Below are positions 55,168-63,864 of a stretch of DNA of 64,000 nt, piece by piece. The stretch's first letter is position 1. Every line of letters starts with the position of its first letter. The translations under genes were made by a program, and so were the position numbers. The notes under the pieces were generated by a model. That model saw only the letters and a program-made list of their open reading frames with translations. It was not told the origin of the DNA and searched no databases. Source of the DNA: Pseudomonas sp. Seg1. GTDB lineage: Bacteria; Pseudomonadota; Gammaproteobacteria; Pseudomonadales; Pseudomonadaceae. Location: contig NZ_AP021903.1 of NCBI RefSeq assembly GCF_018326005.1, positions 2,482,001 to 2,546,000 of the forward strand, in the 5' to 3' direction.

Positions 55168-55614
55168 ATGGCCGAACAACGGATCCGCGCCCTCGCGCTT
55201 TGCGTTTTTCATCACAATGGCAAAATTCTGGTCAACGAGTTTCGTGACCCGGTCAGCCAGCAGACCTGCTTTCGTCCCATCGGCGGCGGTATCGAATTCG
55301 GCGAAACCAGCGCCGAAACCATCGTGCGCGAAGTGCAAGAGGAGTTGGGTCTGTCCATGACGGACGTGCGCCTGCTCGGCACACTGGAAAGCCTGTTCAT
55401 CTACAACGGCAAACCCGGACACGAGATTGTCCAGGTCTACGACGCCAGGTTTGCCGACCCCGGCGTGTACGCGCAGGCACAGATCATTGGCCATGAAAGC
55501 GACGGCGCACCCTTTACCGCGCGCTGGCATGACCGCTCAAGCTTCAGCGAGCAGGCGCCTCTGGTGCCGAAGGGTCTGGGTGATTTGCTCAAGCGCGCCG
55601 GATTGCTCGATTGA
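55168..55614 (+). CDS. Nudix hydrolase
   Basis: A 148-residue Nudix pyrophosphohydrolase. The Nudix box reads GGGIEFGETSAETIVREV then QEELG, matching GX5EX7REUXEEXGU. N-terminus MAEQRIRALALCVFHHNGKI. The ATG at 55168 has only a weak ribosome-binding site; the frame is open 12 codons upstream. Substrate among nucleoside diphosphate derivatives unknown. Confidence 0.88.
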   Translation: MAEQRIRALALCVFHHNGKILVNEFRDPVSQQTCFRPIGGGIEFGETSAETIVREVQEELGLSMTDVRLLGTLESLFIYNGKPGHEIVQVYDARFADPGVYAQAQIIGHESDGAPFTARWHDRSSFSEQAPLVPKGLGDLLKRAGLLD

Positions 55615-55653
55615 CGTAGCAGCGACCTCCTTTAAGAACAACGACGCATGGTC

Positions 55654-56415
55654 TCAACGATTTCGTGCGTACTCGACAAGATCCCTGGGATAAACCATGT
55701 GATCGACCCTGCTGTCATCAATGCCGTACAAAAACGCGATGGCAGCGGCTTCAAACGCCCAGTAACCGACATAACTTCCTTCGTCGCCGTCCAGGTGAGA
55801 GTCGTACCAGGGCGCGTGGGTGAAGGCGCCATACCATTGCTCGCAATAAGTCGCCAACAAGTCGGCAGCCTCTTGCTTGTCATCCGCGTAAATCGCCTGT
55901 ATCAACGGGGTGTAGACGTCGTGAAACCACTCATCGATGTCTTCTCTGTCCTCGACTACCTTGCACAGCAGGTCTTCGTAAAGCGCGTCCTGCCCCTTGT
56001 AGCCCGCATTGTCGATAAGACGGATAAAGCGCTTTAAGAGGTCGGTTCGATGCAGTAGTACGCACAGGCTGACTACCTGAATGCACTCCTCATATTGATC
56101 AAGCCAGGTATCGATGGCCAGAGGCGAGATATCGACTATCTGTTCACTGATTGCCAGTTTTTGCTGGCGCACTTCGTATAGCGAGATCAACTCTTCGAGA
56201 AGGGGTTGCAGCGCAACGAATTCGACACCCGCGGTGTAGGAGATCAACAGCTTTTTAAAGGCCACGCTTCTGAAATGGCTCGCTCGCAGAGAGGCTTCCT
56301 GTTCGGCAGAGTCTGACTCAAAGGTGTGGTGCTCCCAGAACTCTCTGGTCTCTACGCTGTAGGCCAGAAAGTCCTTGTATCGGAAGTCGCTGAGAAACTG
56401 TTTGTTCTTGTTCAT
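55654..56415 (-). CDS. PoNi-like immunity protein (DUF1911)
   Basis: A 253-residue protein of the DUF1910/DUF1911 PoNi family, known as immunity proteins to PoNe DNase effectors secreted by type VI or related systems. Matching segments are TYTAGVEFVALQPLLEELIS, the helical LLHRTDLLKRFIRLIDNAGY, and the C-terminal WYGAFTHAPWYDSHLDGDEG and GYWAFEAAAIAFLYGIDDSR. It overlaps its paralogue by one base (TGATG). No PoNe toxin gene adjoins, so it looks like an orphan immunity gene. Confidence 0.82.
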   Translation of the reverse strand: MNKNKQFLSDFRYKDFLAYSVETREFWEHHTFESDSAEQEASLRASHFRSVAFKKLLISYTAGVEFVALQPLLEELISLYEVRQQKLAISEQIVDISPLAIDTWLDQYEECIQVVSLCVLLHRTDLLKRFIRLIDNAGYKGQDALYEDLLCKVVEDREDIDEWFHDVYTPLIQAIYADDKQEAADLLATYCEQWYGAFTHAPWYDSHLDGDEGSYVGYWAFEAAAIAFLYGIDDSRVDHMVYPRDLVEYARNR

Positions 56416-57191
56416 CAGTTTTCACATGTTGCTGAGCGCCGCGCGTATTGGACCAGATCCCTGGGATAAACCATGTGATCGATCCTGCTGTCATCAATGC
56501 CGTACAAAAACGCGATGGCAGCGGCTTCAAACGCCCAATAACCGACATAACAGCCTTCTTCACCCTGCAAGTGCGTGTCGTGCCACGGGGCGTGTTCAAA
56601 GGCGCCGTACCATCCTTCGCAGTACTGTTGCAGCCGGGACGACGCCTCTTCGGGCGTATCGACGTAAACCGCTTGAATAAGGGGCGTATAGACGTCGTGG
56701 TACCACTCATCAATATCGTGACGGTCAGGCAGCACCTTCTTCAGCAGATCTTCATAGAGCGTGTCGTCACCGGCGTAACCCGCTTGATCGATCAATTTGA
56801 CGAAGCGTGCGAGCAAATCATGGCGGTGCAGGAGAACGCACAACCCCATCACTTGAACCGCTTCTTCGTACTGGTCCGGCCAGTCATCGATGGCCAGCGG
56901 AGAGATCTTTGGTGATTGCTCATAGTCAGCAAGGGTCTGCTGGCGCACTTCGTACTTGTTGAGCAGGTCTTCAAGCAGGGGGATCAGAGACTCAACGGGC
57001 GCGCCAGCAGTGTAGGTCGCGATCAATCTGTCGAGTGCGAGCGTCTGGAAGTAGCGGGCACGCAGCGACGCTTCCTCAGCATCTGAGTCGGATTTGAATC
57101 GATGGATCTTGAAGAACTCGATGACTTCATCATGTTCTTTGAGGAAGTGTTCGTACTGGCTTTCACCGAGGAATTCCTGGCGTCGTTTCAT
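56415..57191 (-). CDS. PoNi-like immunity protein (DUF1911), second paralogue
   Basis: A 258-residue paralogue of the gene that follows it, sharing DIDEWxHDVYTPLIQA, DSH/DTHL and a near-identical C-terminus (GYWAFEAAAIAFLYGIDDSR). It differs more in the N-terminal half, the probable toxin-binding surface. Start ATG 57191 gives MKRRQEFLGESQYEHF; the longer open frame is not needed. The tandem arrangement suggests duplication and divergence to meet different toxins. Confidence 0.82.
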   Translation of the reverse strand: MKRRQEFLGESQYEHFLKEHDEVIEFFKIHRFKSDSDAEEASLRARYFQTLALDRLIATYTAGAPVESLIPLLEDLLNKYEVRQQTLADYEQSPKISPLAIDDWPDQYEEAVQVMGLCVLLHRHDLLARFVKLIDQAGYAGDDTLYEDLLKKVLPDRHDIDEWYHDVYTPLIQAVYVDTPEEASSRLQQYCEGWYGAFEHAPWHDTHLQGEEGCYVGYWAFEAAAIAFLYGIDDSRIDHMVYPRDLVQYARRSATCEN

Positions 57192-57284
57192 TGATGTCGC
57201 GTCCCTTGCGTCCCGTGGAAAAGCGGCGGGATGGTGCAGCAATCCAGACGCTGGATCAAGGATTCAAACGCGGGATCAGTGCCC

Positions 57285-57485
57285 CTAGTCGTTTTGCGTG
57301 GCCGGGCCTTTGCGGCGCTCAGCACCGTCCGGATTGCCAACGTCCAGCAACCTTCTTTCCACCAATACGTTTTCCAGCGCCTGACGCTCGACGGGTTTCA
57401 TTTGGTGCTCGCGTTTTTTCAGCTCCAGCAGGATAGGGCTGGACCAGGTGCGATAGGTCTGTTCGATGATGCGGCGGGACGTCAT
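57285..57485 (-). CDS. Small hypothetical protein
   Basis: A 66-residue soluble, basic protein, start MTSRRIIEQTYRTWSSPILL with AAGGAGAG five bases before the ATG, a strong site. It is rich in Arg, Lys and Glu and ends KGPATQND. I do not recognise it. It lies 93 bases before the PoNi-like pair in the same direction and may share their transcript. Confidence 0.6.
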   Translation of the reverse strand: MTSRRIIEQTYRTWSSPILLELKKREHQMKPVERQALENVLVERRLLDVGNPDGAERRKGPATQND

Positions 57486-57589
57486 CAGTCTCTCCTTGAT
57501 GAAGAGCCCGGTGTTGCGGGCAGGGGCTCAATCCGATGAGGTATTAACCTTAGTCGACAAACCGGGAAGCCGCTAATGGCGAGGATTTT

Positions 57590-57676
57590 GTGGGAGCTGG
57601 CTTGCCAGCGATAGCGGACTGTCAGTCAAAGCAATGTCAACTGACCCACCGCCATCGCTGGCAAGCCAGCTCCCAC
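57590..57676. repeat. REP-type inverted pair (GTGGGAGCTGGCTTGCCAGC family)
   Basis: Inverted arms GTGGGAGCTGGCTTGCCAGC and GCTGGCAAGCCAGCTCCCAC separate the immunity operon from the deaminase gene. Confidence 0.85.
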
Positions 57677-57698
57677 AGGGTTACTCGTCGGCTTGGTA

Positions 57699-59087
57699 TT
57701 AGTCGTCGACCTTCATCATTTCCTGCACACCTTCCCACGCTTCGGCGCGCATGCGCTCGATGTCCAGGCCGGGTATCACGCCGTTATCCACGACGACCCG
57801 ACCGCCGACCAGACTGTATTTCACCGTGATCGGTTCGCCCGCCACCACCGGGGCGACGGCGCTGTCGTGGAATCCGTAGAACCGTGGATGATCGAGGCTG
57901 TAGATCACCAGATCGGCCGCCTGGCCTACTTCCAGCGTGCCGACGGCGCCGAGTCCCAATACCTGCGCGCCGCCCGCTGTGCCCCAATGGATCACATCTT
58001 CCGCGGTCGTTGCCGAGGCGCCTTGTTCGGCGCGGTGGATCAGCCACGCGGTGTTGGCTTCGCCGACCATGCTCCCGGATTCGTTGGAGGCCACGCCGTC
58101 GACGCCGAGGGAAATCGGCACGCCGGCCTCGTACATTTGCGGCACAGGCGCGACACCGCTGCCCAAGCGTGCATTGCTCACCGGGCAGTGGGCGATGCCG
58201 GTGCCGGTCTGGGCGAGCATGCGGATTTCACTCGGTTGCAAATGCACGGCGTGGGCGAACCAGACGTCAGGGCCGAGCCATTCGTGTTCGGCGACGAACT
58301 CCACCGGCAGGCAGTTGTACTTTTCCCGGCAGAAATTCACGTAGTTTTGCGTTTCGGACAAGTGCGTGTGCAAGCGCAAGCCGAGGCCACGGGCGGTATG
58401 AGCGAGTTCGCGCAGCAGGGTCGGCGGCAGCGAGAAGGTTGGCGTGGTCGGCGCGACCACGACGCGGCGCAGCGCATCCGGGGTGTCCTGGTGATACCGC
58501 GATTTCAGCCGCTCGATATCGCCGACCATCTGCTCGAGGCTTTCCGGTTGTAGTGCGGTTTTCGAGAAGCCCGGATGCGCGCTCGCCGACTCCAGCGCAC
58601 CACCCCGGCAGAGTACGAAGCGCAGGCCGAACTCGTCGGCCAGATCGAACAGCAAATCGCCGGTCTCGGTGCTGCCGTGGGCGTGGTAGAGGTAGTGGTG
58701 ATCGGCGCAAGTCGTCACGCCGGACAGCAACAACTCGACCATGCCCAGCCGTGCGGCGATCTGCGCCAGTTGTGGTGTGAAGCGATTAAGACGCGGGTAG
58801 GGCACGCTCGCCAGCCAGCCTTGCAGGTCCTGATTCAGACCTTCGGGCACGGCTTTGAGCAGGTTCTGGAACAGGTGGTGGTGGGTGTTGATCCAGCCCG
58901 GGTAGACCACGCTGTTGCGCGCATCGAGCACCCGCTCACCGGGTTGCGGTTCCAGGTGGGCGGCCATTTCGGCGATGCGCCCGTTGACCACGCGGATGTC
59001 TACGGTACCCGCTCGGGCACGCGGGCCGCGCAGGCCGGTCATCACTGCGACCGGGTTTTTGATCAGGATGTTTTGCAGTTGAGTCAT
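57699..59087 (-). CDS. Amidohydrolase, 8-oxoguanine deaminase-like
   Basis: A 462-residue amidohydrolase of the ATZ/TRZ and guanine deaminase group. Zinc-site motifs: VYPGWINTHHHLFQNLLKAV, HTHLSETQNYVNF, WFAHAVHLQPSEI and the catalytic Asp in ISLGVDGVASNE. It closely resembles the P. aeruginosa PA0142 type, an 8-oxoguanine deaminase. ATG 59087 follows the permease gene by 13 bases. The hydrolysed ring amino compound is probably brought in by that permease. Confidence 0.9.
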   Translation of the reverse strand: MTQLQNILIKNPVAVMTGLRGPRARAGTVDIRVVNGRIAEMAAHLEPQPGERVLDARNSVVYPGWINTHHHLFQNLLKAVPEGLNQDLQGWLASVPYPRLNRFTPQLAQIAARLGMVELLLSGVTTCADHHYLYHAHGSTETGDLLFDLADEFGLRFVLCRGGALESASAHPGFSKTALQPESLEQMVGDIERLKSRYHQDTPDALRRVVVAPTTPTFSLPPTLLRELAHTARGLGLRLHTHLSETQNYVNFCREKYNCLPVEFVAEHEWLGPDVWFAHAVHLQPSEIRMLAQTGTGIAHCPVSNARLGSGVAPVPQMYEAGVPISLGVDGVASNESGSMVGEANTAWLIHRAEQGASATTAEDVIHWGTAGGAQVLGLGAVGTLEVGQAADLVIYSLDHPRFYGFHDSAVAPVVAGEPITVKYSLVGGRVVVDNGVIPGLDIERMRAEAWEGVQEMMKVDD

Positions 59088-59100
59088 GGCAGGCTCCAGT

Positions 59101-60456
59101 TCAGAGAATGTGCGAGGCGGATTTGCTGGCGGTGGTTTCCGGCACGCTGACGCCATTCAGCGCGGCGTTGAGCAGCACCGACACCAGGCAGGCGATGACC
59201 ACGCTGCTGTGCAGAAACGGCTGCGACCACTCGGGTAATTGTTTGAACAGGGTCGGCGCGAGCACCGGCACCAGTGCGGCGGCGATGGTGAAACCGACGA
59301 TCAGCACGTTGTAGCGATTGCGCTCGTAATCGACCTTGGCGAGGGTCTGAATTCCCGCCGCCGCGACCACGCCGAACATGGCGATCCCGGCGCCGCCCAG
59401 TGCGGCAGTCGGCATCGAGGCGATGATCGCGCCGGCCTTGGGCACCAGGGCAATCGAGCACATCAGCAGGCCGCTGACCGCCACCACCCAGCGGCTGCGC
59501 ACGCCGGTGAGGATCACCAGGCCGACGTTTTCCATGAAGGCAATAAACGGGAACGCTGCGAACATTCCGGCGATAGTGCTGGCCAGACCATTAGCGCGCA
59601 GGCCGTTGATCACCTGTTTGTCTTCCACCGGTTTTTCGACGATGTCGCCGATGGCCACGAACAAGCCCATTGATTCGACCATCTGCACGATCATCACCAC
59701 CACCATGGTCGCGATGGGGATCAGGCTGAAGGTCGGCAATCCGAAATAGAACGGGTAGGGCACGGTCAGCCACGGCGCTTCTTCGACGCTGTGAAAACTG
59801 CCCATACCCAAGCCGTACGCCAGACCGGCGCCGATCAGCATGCCGATCAGCACCGCCATATTGCGCAACAAAGGACTGCCATAACGGTTGACCAGCAGAA
59901 TGGTCAGCAACACCACCACCGCCACGCCGAGAAACGCCGGCGCGCCGAAGTTGCTGGCGTTGCGACCGCCTCCGACCCATTCATAAGCAATCGGGAACAG
60001 TTGCAAGCCGATCACGGTGACGATGCAACCGGTCACCACTGGCGGGAAAAATCGCCGCAATCGGCCCACGAACGGCGCCATCAGCATGGTGAAAATCCCG
60101 GCACCGATCACCGCCCCGCAGACCCCGGCAAATCCCACCTCCGGGTTGCTGCCGATGGCGATCACAGGTCCCACGCTGCTGAAGGCCACGCCTTGCAGAA
60201 TCGGCAGGCGTACGCCGAATTTCCAGAAGCCGACGGTTTGCAGGATGGTGGCAATGCCGGAACAGAACAGTGTTGTGCTGATCAGCACCACCGTGTCGGC
60301 GTGGGACATTTTCAAGGCACTGGCGACAATCAACGGCACGGCGATGGCGCCGATGTATGAGACGGCCATGTGTTGCAGGCCGAGGGTGAGCATTTGTCGC
60401 ACCGGCAAAATCCGGTCGACGGGGTGCACGGCGGAGGAGGGAGTGGCTGACGACAT
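59101..60456 (-). CDS. NCS2-family nucleobase permease
   Basis: A 451-residue transporter of the uracil/xanthine permease (NCS2) family. Visible marks are QMLTLGLQHMAVSYIGAIAV, TVGFWKFGVRLPILQGVAFS (helix with the conserved substrate-facing residues), ISIVGLQLFPIAYEWVGG-like region, and VVMIVQMVESMGLFVAIGDI. Expected to bring purines in by proton symport. It sits directly before the deaminase gene. A 247-base gap with a REP pair separates it from the CobW gene. Confidence 0.9.
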   Translation of the reverse strand: MSSATPSSAVHPVDRILPVRQMLTLGLQHMAVSYIGAIAVPLIVASALKMSHADTVVLISTTLFCSGIATILQTVGFWKFGVRLPILQGVAFSSVGPVIAIGSNPEVGFAGVCGAVIGAGIFTMLMAPFVGRLRRFFPPVVTGCIVTVIGLQLFPIAYEWVGGGRNASNFGAPAFLGVAVVVLLTILLVNRYGSPLLRNMAVLIGMLIGAGLAYGLGMGSFHSVEEAPWLTVPYPFYFGLPTFSLIPIATMVVVMIVQMVESMGLFVAIGDIVEKPVEDKQVINGLRANGLASTIAGMFAAFPFIAFMENVGLVILTGVRSRWVVAVSGLLMCSIALVPKAGAIIASMPTAALGGAGIAMFGVVAAAGIQTLAKVDYERNRYNVLIVGFTIAAALVPVLAPTLFKQLPEWSQPFLHSSVVIACLVSVLLNAALNGVSVPETTASKSASHIL

Positions 60457-60538
60457 GGGGAAACACCTCTGGCTGTTTTTATGCGGTTGAGAGGGGTATT
60501 CGTCTGATGCCTCTGACTTGGGAACACCGAAGATCCCT

Positions 60539-60625
60539 GTGGGAGCTGGCTTGCCAGCGATGGCGGTAGATCAGTCACCAATTCATCAACTGACAGTCCG
60601 CAATCGCTGGCAAGCCAGCTCCCAC
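60539..60625. repeat. REP-type inverted pair (GTGGGAGCTGGCTTGCCAGC family)
   Basis: Arms GTGGGAGCTGGCTTGCCAGC and GCTGGCAAGCCAGCTCCCAC lie between the permease and CobW-type genes. Confidence 0.85.
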
Positions 60626-60703
60626 AGGTCTGGTGTTGTTCATCCGACCTGGCATCAGTCATTCGTGCCCGGAACCGCCATCCACCGGCTCCGATGCCTT
60701 GTT

Positions 60704-61765
60704 TCAGCCTGCCAGGCAGGCGGCAAAGCCCTGGTTCAGGGCCGCGCGATCCAGGTCGCGGCCGATGAACACGATTTTGCTTGAGCGGGGTTCCGTGCCC
60801 CACGCGGTCGAGGCGCGGAACTCCACCAGGCTGTGCACGCCTTGCAGCACGTAGCGCTGGTCTTCGTTGGCCACCGCCAGCACGCCTTTCATGCGGTACA
60901 GGTTGTCGGCCTGGGAGGAGCGCAGTTCGCTGATCCAGCGGTGGAACGCCATCAGGTTGACCGCGCCGTCCACGGCGATGCCCACTGATGACACGCTTGG
61001 GTCGTGTTGGTGATCCTGCTCTTCAATAGAGTGCTCTGCGTGATGGTCATGGCCATGCTGATCGTGATCGTGCTGGTCCGCGCCGATTTCCATCAGTTTT
61101 TGCGTGCACTCGAAGGCGCCGATTCCGAGGATCTTGCTCAGATCGATTTGCGCATGGGTCGAGGTCACCAGATCCGCTGTGGCGTTCAAACCACGGATCT
61201 TGCCGCGCAGGGCTTCCACCTCGTCGCTGCTGACCAGATCGACCTTGTTGATGACGATGCGGTCGGCGCAAACAATCTGATCCACCGCCTGATTGTCGAC
61301 GCCGTCCAGTTGCAGGTCCTCCAGATGCTGGGCGATATGTTTGGCGTCGACCATGGTCACGATGGCGTCGAGTTCGACTTCCTCGGCAATCGGGTCATTG
61401 ATGAAAAAGCTCTGCGCCACCGGGTACGGGTCTGCCAGGCCGCTGGTTTCGATGAGGATGTGATCAAGGCGCACCGGGCGCGCCACCAGTTCGCGGACGA
61501 TGCGCACCAGGTCCTCGCGAACCTCGGCGGTGCAGCACACGCAGCCATTGACCATCTCGTAGATTTCTTCGGTTTCGGAGCTGAGCACCAGATCACCGTC
61601 GATGCCGACCTCGCCGAATTCATTTTCGATCACGGCGATCTTGCGCCCGTGGTTTTCCTTGAGGATGTAATTGAGCAGGGTGGTTTTACCGGCACCGAGG
61701 AAGCCGGTGAGGATGGTCACGGGGATTTTGGTGTTCGGGGTGGGGGCGTTGAAGGGAGTATTCAT
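60704..61765 (-). CDS. CobW/COG0523 GTPase, metal chaperone type
   Basis: A 353-residue G3E GTPase. Walker A is GFLGAGKTTLLNYIL (residues 21-35), the metal-binding CxCC is NGCVCCTAEVREDL, the Walker B-like ILIETSGLADPYPV and the base motif INKVDLVSSDE. A His-rich loop (DQHDHDQHGHDHHAEHS) around residue 233 suggests zinc or nickel binding. The family delivers metals to enzymes. It may serve the zinc deaminase or the decarboxylase in this cluster; which one is unknown. Confidence 0.9.
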   Translation of the reverse strand: MNTPFNAPTPNTKIPVTILTGFLGAGKTTLLNYILKENHGRKIAVIENEFGEVGIDGDLVLSSETEEIYEMVNGCVCCTAEVREDLVRIVRELVARPVRLDHILIETSGLADPYPVAQSFFINDPIAEEVELDAIVTMVDAKHIAQHLEDLQLDGVDNQAVDQIVCADRIVINKVDLVSSDEVEALRGKIRGLNATADLVTSTHAQIDLSKILGIGAFECTQKLMEIGADQHDHDQHGHDHHAEHSIEEQDHQHDPSVSSVGIAVDGAVNLMAFHRWISELRSSQADNLYRMKGVLAVANEDQRYVLQGVHSLVEFRASTAWGTEPRSSKIVFIGRDLDRAALNQGFAACLAG

Positions 61766-61821
61766 TTGAGGCTCCTTGATGATTTACCGGTGCACGATGA
61801 AATGAGTGATGACGCTTTCTG

Positions 61822-61908
61822 TGGGAGCTGGCTTGCCAGCGATGGCGGTGTGTCATTCACCAGTGATGCCGACTGACCTATTGCTATCGCTGGCAAGCCA
61901 GCTCCCAC
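61822..61908. repeat. REP-type inverted pair overlapping the 3' end of the ubiX-like gene
   Basis: Arms GTGGGAGCTGGCTTGCCAGC and GCTGGCAAGCCAGCTCCCAC. The right arm and centre are read by the ubiX-like gene, so its stop at 61853 lies inside the repeat. Confidence 0.85.
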
Positions 61909-62482
61909 AGGGGCCGGGGTTGTCTCTCCAGCGTGTGGCGGTGCCCGCATCGAGGCCAAACAGGTCGAGCACCCGACCAAGGCTGTGATCGACCATTTGC
62001 GCAAGGCTCTCAGGCCGCGCGTAGAAGGCCGGCACCGGCGGGGCGATGATTCCGCCCATTTCGGTGACGGCGGTCATGTTGCGCAGGTGGGCGAGGGTCA
62101 GTGGTGTCTCGCGGGCCATCAGCACCAGGGTGCGGCGCTCTTTGAGGGTGACGTCGGCGGCGCGGCCGATCAGTCCCGATGAGGTGCCGGTGGCAATCTC
62201 CGCCAGCGTCCGCATCGAGCACGGCGCCACGACCATGCCCAGACAGCGGAACGAACCGCTGGCGATCCCGGCGGCGACGTCGTCGGCGCGGTGGTAGTGG
62301 CTGGCCAGCGCGGTGACGTCGGCGAGTTTGTAGTCGGTTTCGTGGGCCATCGTCAGCAGCGCGGCGCGGCTGATGATCAGGTGGCTTTCGATGTTCAGCT
62401 CATTGAGCAACTGCAGCAGGCGCACGCCGTAGATGAAGCCGGACGCGCCGCTGATGCCGACCACCATCCGTTGGCGGTTCAC
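61853..62482 (-). CDS. UbiX-family flavin prenyltransferase, REP-derived C-terminus
   Basis: A 209-residue UbiX-like protein that makes prenylated FMN, the cofactor of UbiD decarboxylases. The flavin motif is GISGASGFIYGVRLLQLL; others are MVVAPCSMRTLAEIATGTSS, MARETPLTLAHLRNMTAV and PPVPAFYARPESLAQMVDHS. The last 18 residues ([18 protein letters not shown]) are encoded by a REP element and replace the usual end. It overlaps the ubiD gene by 4 bases. The core looks complete, so it may still work. Confidence 0.9.
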   Translation of the reverse strand: MNRQRMVVGISGASGFIYGVRLLQLLNELNIESHLIISRAALLTMAHETDYKLADVTALASHYHRADDVAAGIASGSFRCLGMVVAPCSMRTLAEIATGTSSGLIGRAADVTLKERRTLVLMARETPLTLAHLRNMTAVTEMGGIIAPPVPAFYARPESLAQMVDHSLGRVLDLFGLDAGTATRWRDNPGPCGSWLASDSNRSVGITGE

Positions 62483-63864
62483 GACTCAAGACCTCTGAGC
62501 AACACCCGGGCGCGTTCGAGGACATCCTGATCGAGCTGCGCCTTGATCCCGTCAAAAGCCGAACCGCGTGTGGCGTCCAGGCCCATGCGTGAGGTGGTGC
62601 CGTTGACTGAGGACGACGGATCCAGCGGGCTGCCGGGCAAACCGTCGATGGTGAAAATATCCAGGTGCGGCTGGAAGTGCGTGGCCAGTGCCCACAACAC
62701 CTGGCTGTCATCGCTGATGTCGATATCGCTGTCCACCGCGATCACGGTTTTCAAGTACGGATCCCAGCCGAGCAGGGCCAGCATGATCTGCCGCGCCTCG
62801 CCGTCGCGGCTCTGATCCAGCGCGACGTAGCAATGAAAATGCGTGCCGGAGTTCGGATAATGCACGGCGGTGACGGCGGGGAATCGGGCCTTGAGCTTCT
62901 CGCTCATTTCCGCTTCACGGGGCAGACGGGCGAGAGTCAGGTGTTCGGCGTAACGGCCACCCATCACGTCCACCAACCACGCATCTTTGCGCCGCAGCAG
63001 AGTGTCGACACGCAGCACGTTGTTGGTCGAACGATCCGAGGAGTAGCCGCTGAATTCACCAAACGGGCCTTCCTCGGCGTAGGCCGCCGGGTCGATGGCG
63101 CCCTCCAGCACAAACTCGGCGTAAGCCGGGACACCGATGCCGTAGCGTGGAGTTTTCACCAGCTCCAGCGGCGCGCCGAACAGTCCGCCCGCCACCGCCC
63201 GTTCATCACTGCCGTAGGGCAAACGCGCCGCAGCGGCAAGCATGAACAGTGGGTGCGCACCCACCACCATCGCCACGTGTAATTCTTCGCCGCGTTCGCG
63301 GGCGGTCTGTAGCATCCGCCATAGGTGGCCGCGCGAGTGCAGGCTGGTGGCGAGGGCCTGACGGGCATGGCGCATCGAGCGGTGGTAGCTCATGTTGGCG
63401 ATGCCGGTGAGCGGGTCTTCGGCAATGATGATCGCGTTGGTGATGTAAGGCCCCCGGTCACTGTCGAAATGCTTGAGCATCGGCAGCAGCGCCAGGTCCA
63501 GCGCCTCGCCCTCGAAGACTTCATCGAGGATCGGGCCGGTGTCCACATAACGTGGCGGGATCGGCTGGTTGGCGCGGCTCTGGAAGGTTTCGTGCAGTAG
63601 CGCCGGGGTGACGCCGAACAGTCGGGCGATGCGAGTGCGGGAGGCGAACAGGTTGGTAGCCACCGGCACTTTCAGGTCGCCGACGTTTTCGCAGATCAGC
63701 AGCGGATCGCGGCCCTGAGCGGCGAGGGCATCGACCAGGGCGGTGACGTCCTGATCGGCGGAAATCGGTTGGGTGATGGTCAGCACATCGTCCGGAAACT
63801 CACGGCGATAGGCGTCGATGAAAGCGTGAAAGTCTTGGGAATCGCCGAGCGTCGAACGGGTCAT
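62479..63864 (-). CDS. UbiD-family decarboxylase
   Basis: A 461-residue UbiD-type enzyme using prenylated FMN to remove or add CO2 on unsaturated acids. Conserved parts are NMSYHRSMRHARQALATSLH, LHVAMVVGAHPLFMLAAA, AEEGPFGEFSGYSSDR with the catalytic Glu pair, and VDSDIDISDDSQVLWALATH. It seems nearer to the pyrrole-2-carboxylate/aromatic-acid decarboxylases (PA0254/HudA type) than to UbiD of ubiquinone synthesis. First gene of the set ending with the deaminase. The 136 bases upstream to the window edge hold nothing recognisable. Confidence 0.88.
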   Translation of the reverse strand: MTRSTLGDSQDFHAFIDAYRREFPDDVLTITQPISADQDVTALVDALAAQGRDPLLICENVGDLKVPVATNLFASRTRIARLFGVTPALLHETFQSRANQPIPPRYVDTGPILDEVFEGEALDLALLPMLKHFDSDRGPYITNAIIIAEDPLTGIANMSYHRSMRHARQALATSLHSRGHLWRMLQTARERGEELHVAMVVGAHPLFMLAAAARLPYGSDERAVAGGLFGAPLELVKTPRYGIGVPAYAEFVLEGAIDPAAYAEEGPFGEFSGYSSDRSTNNVLRVDTLLRRKDAWLVDVMGGRYAEHLTLARLPREAEMSEKLKARFPAVTAVHYPNSGTHFHCYVALDQSRDGEARQIMLALLGWDPYLKTVIAVDSDIDISDDSQVLWALATHFQPHLDIFTIDGLPGSPLDPSSSVNGTTSRMGLDATRGSAFDGIKAQLDQDVLERARVLLRGLES

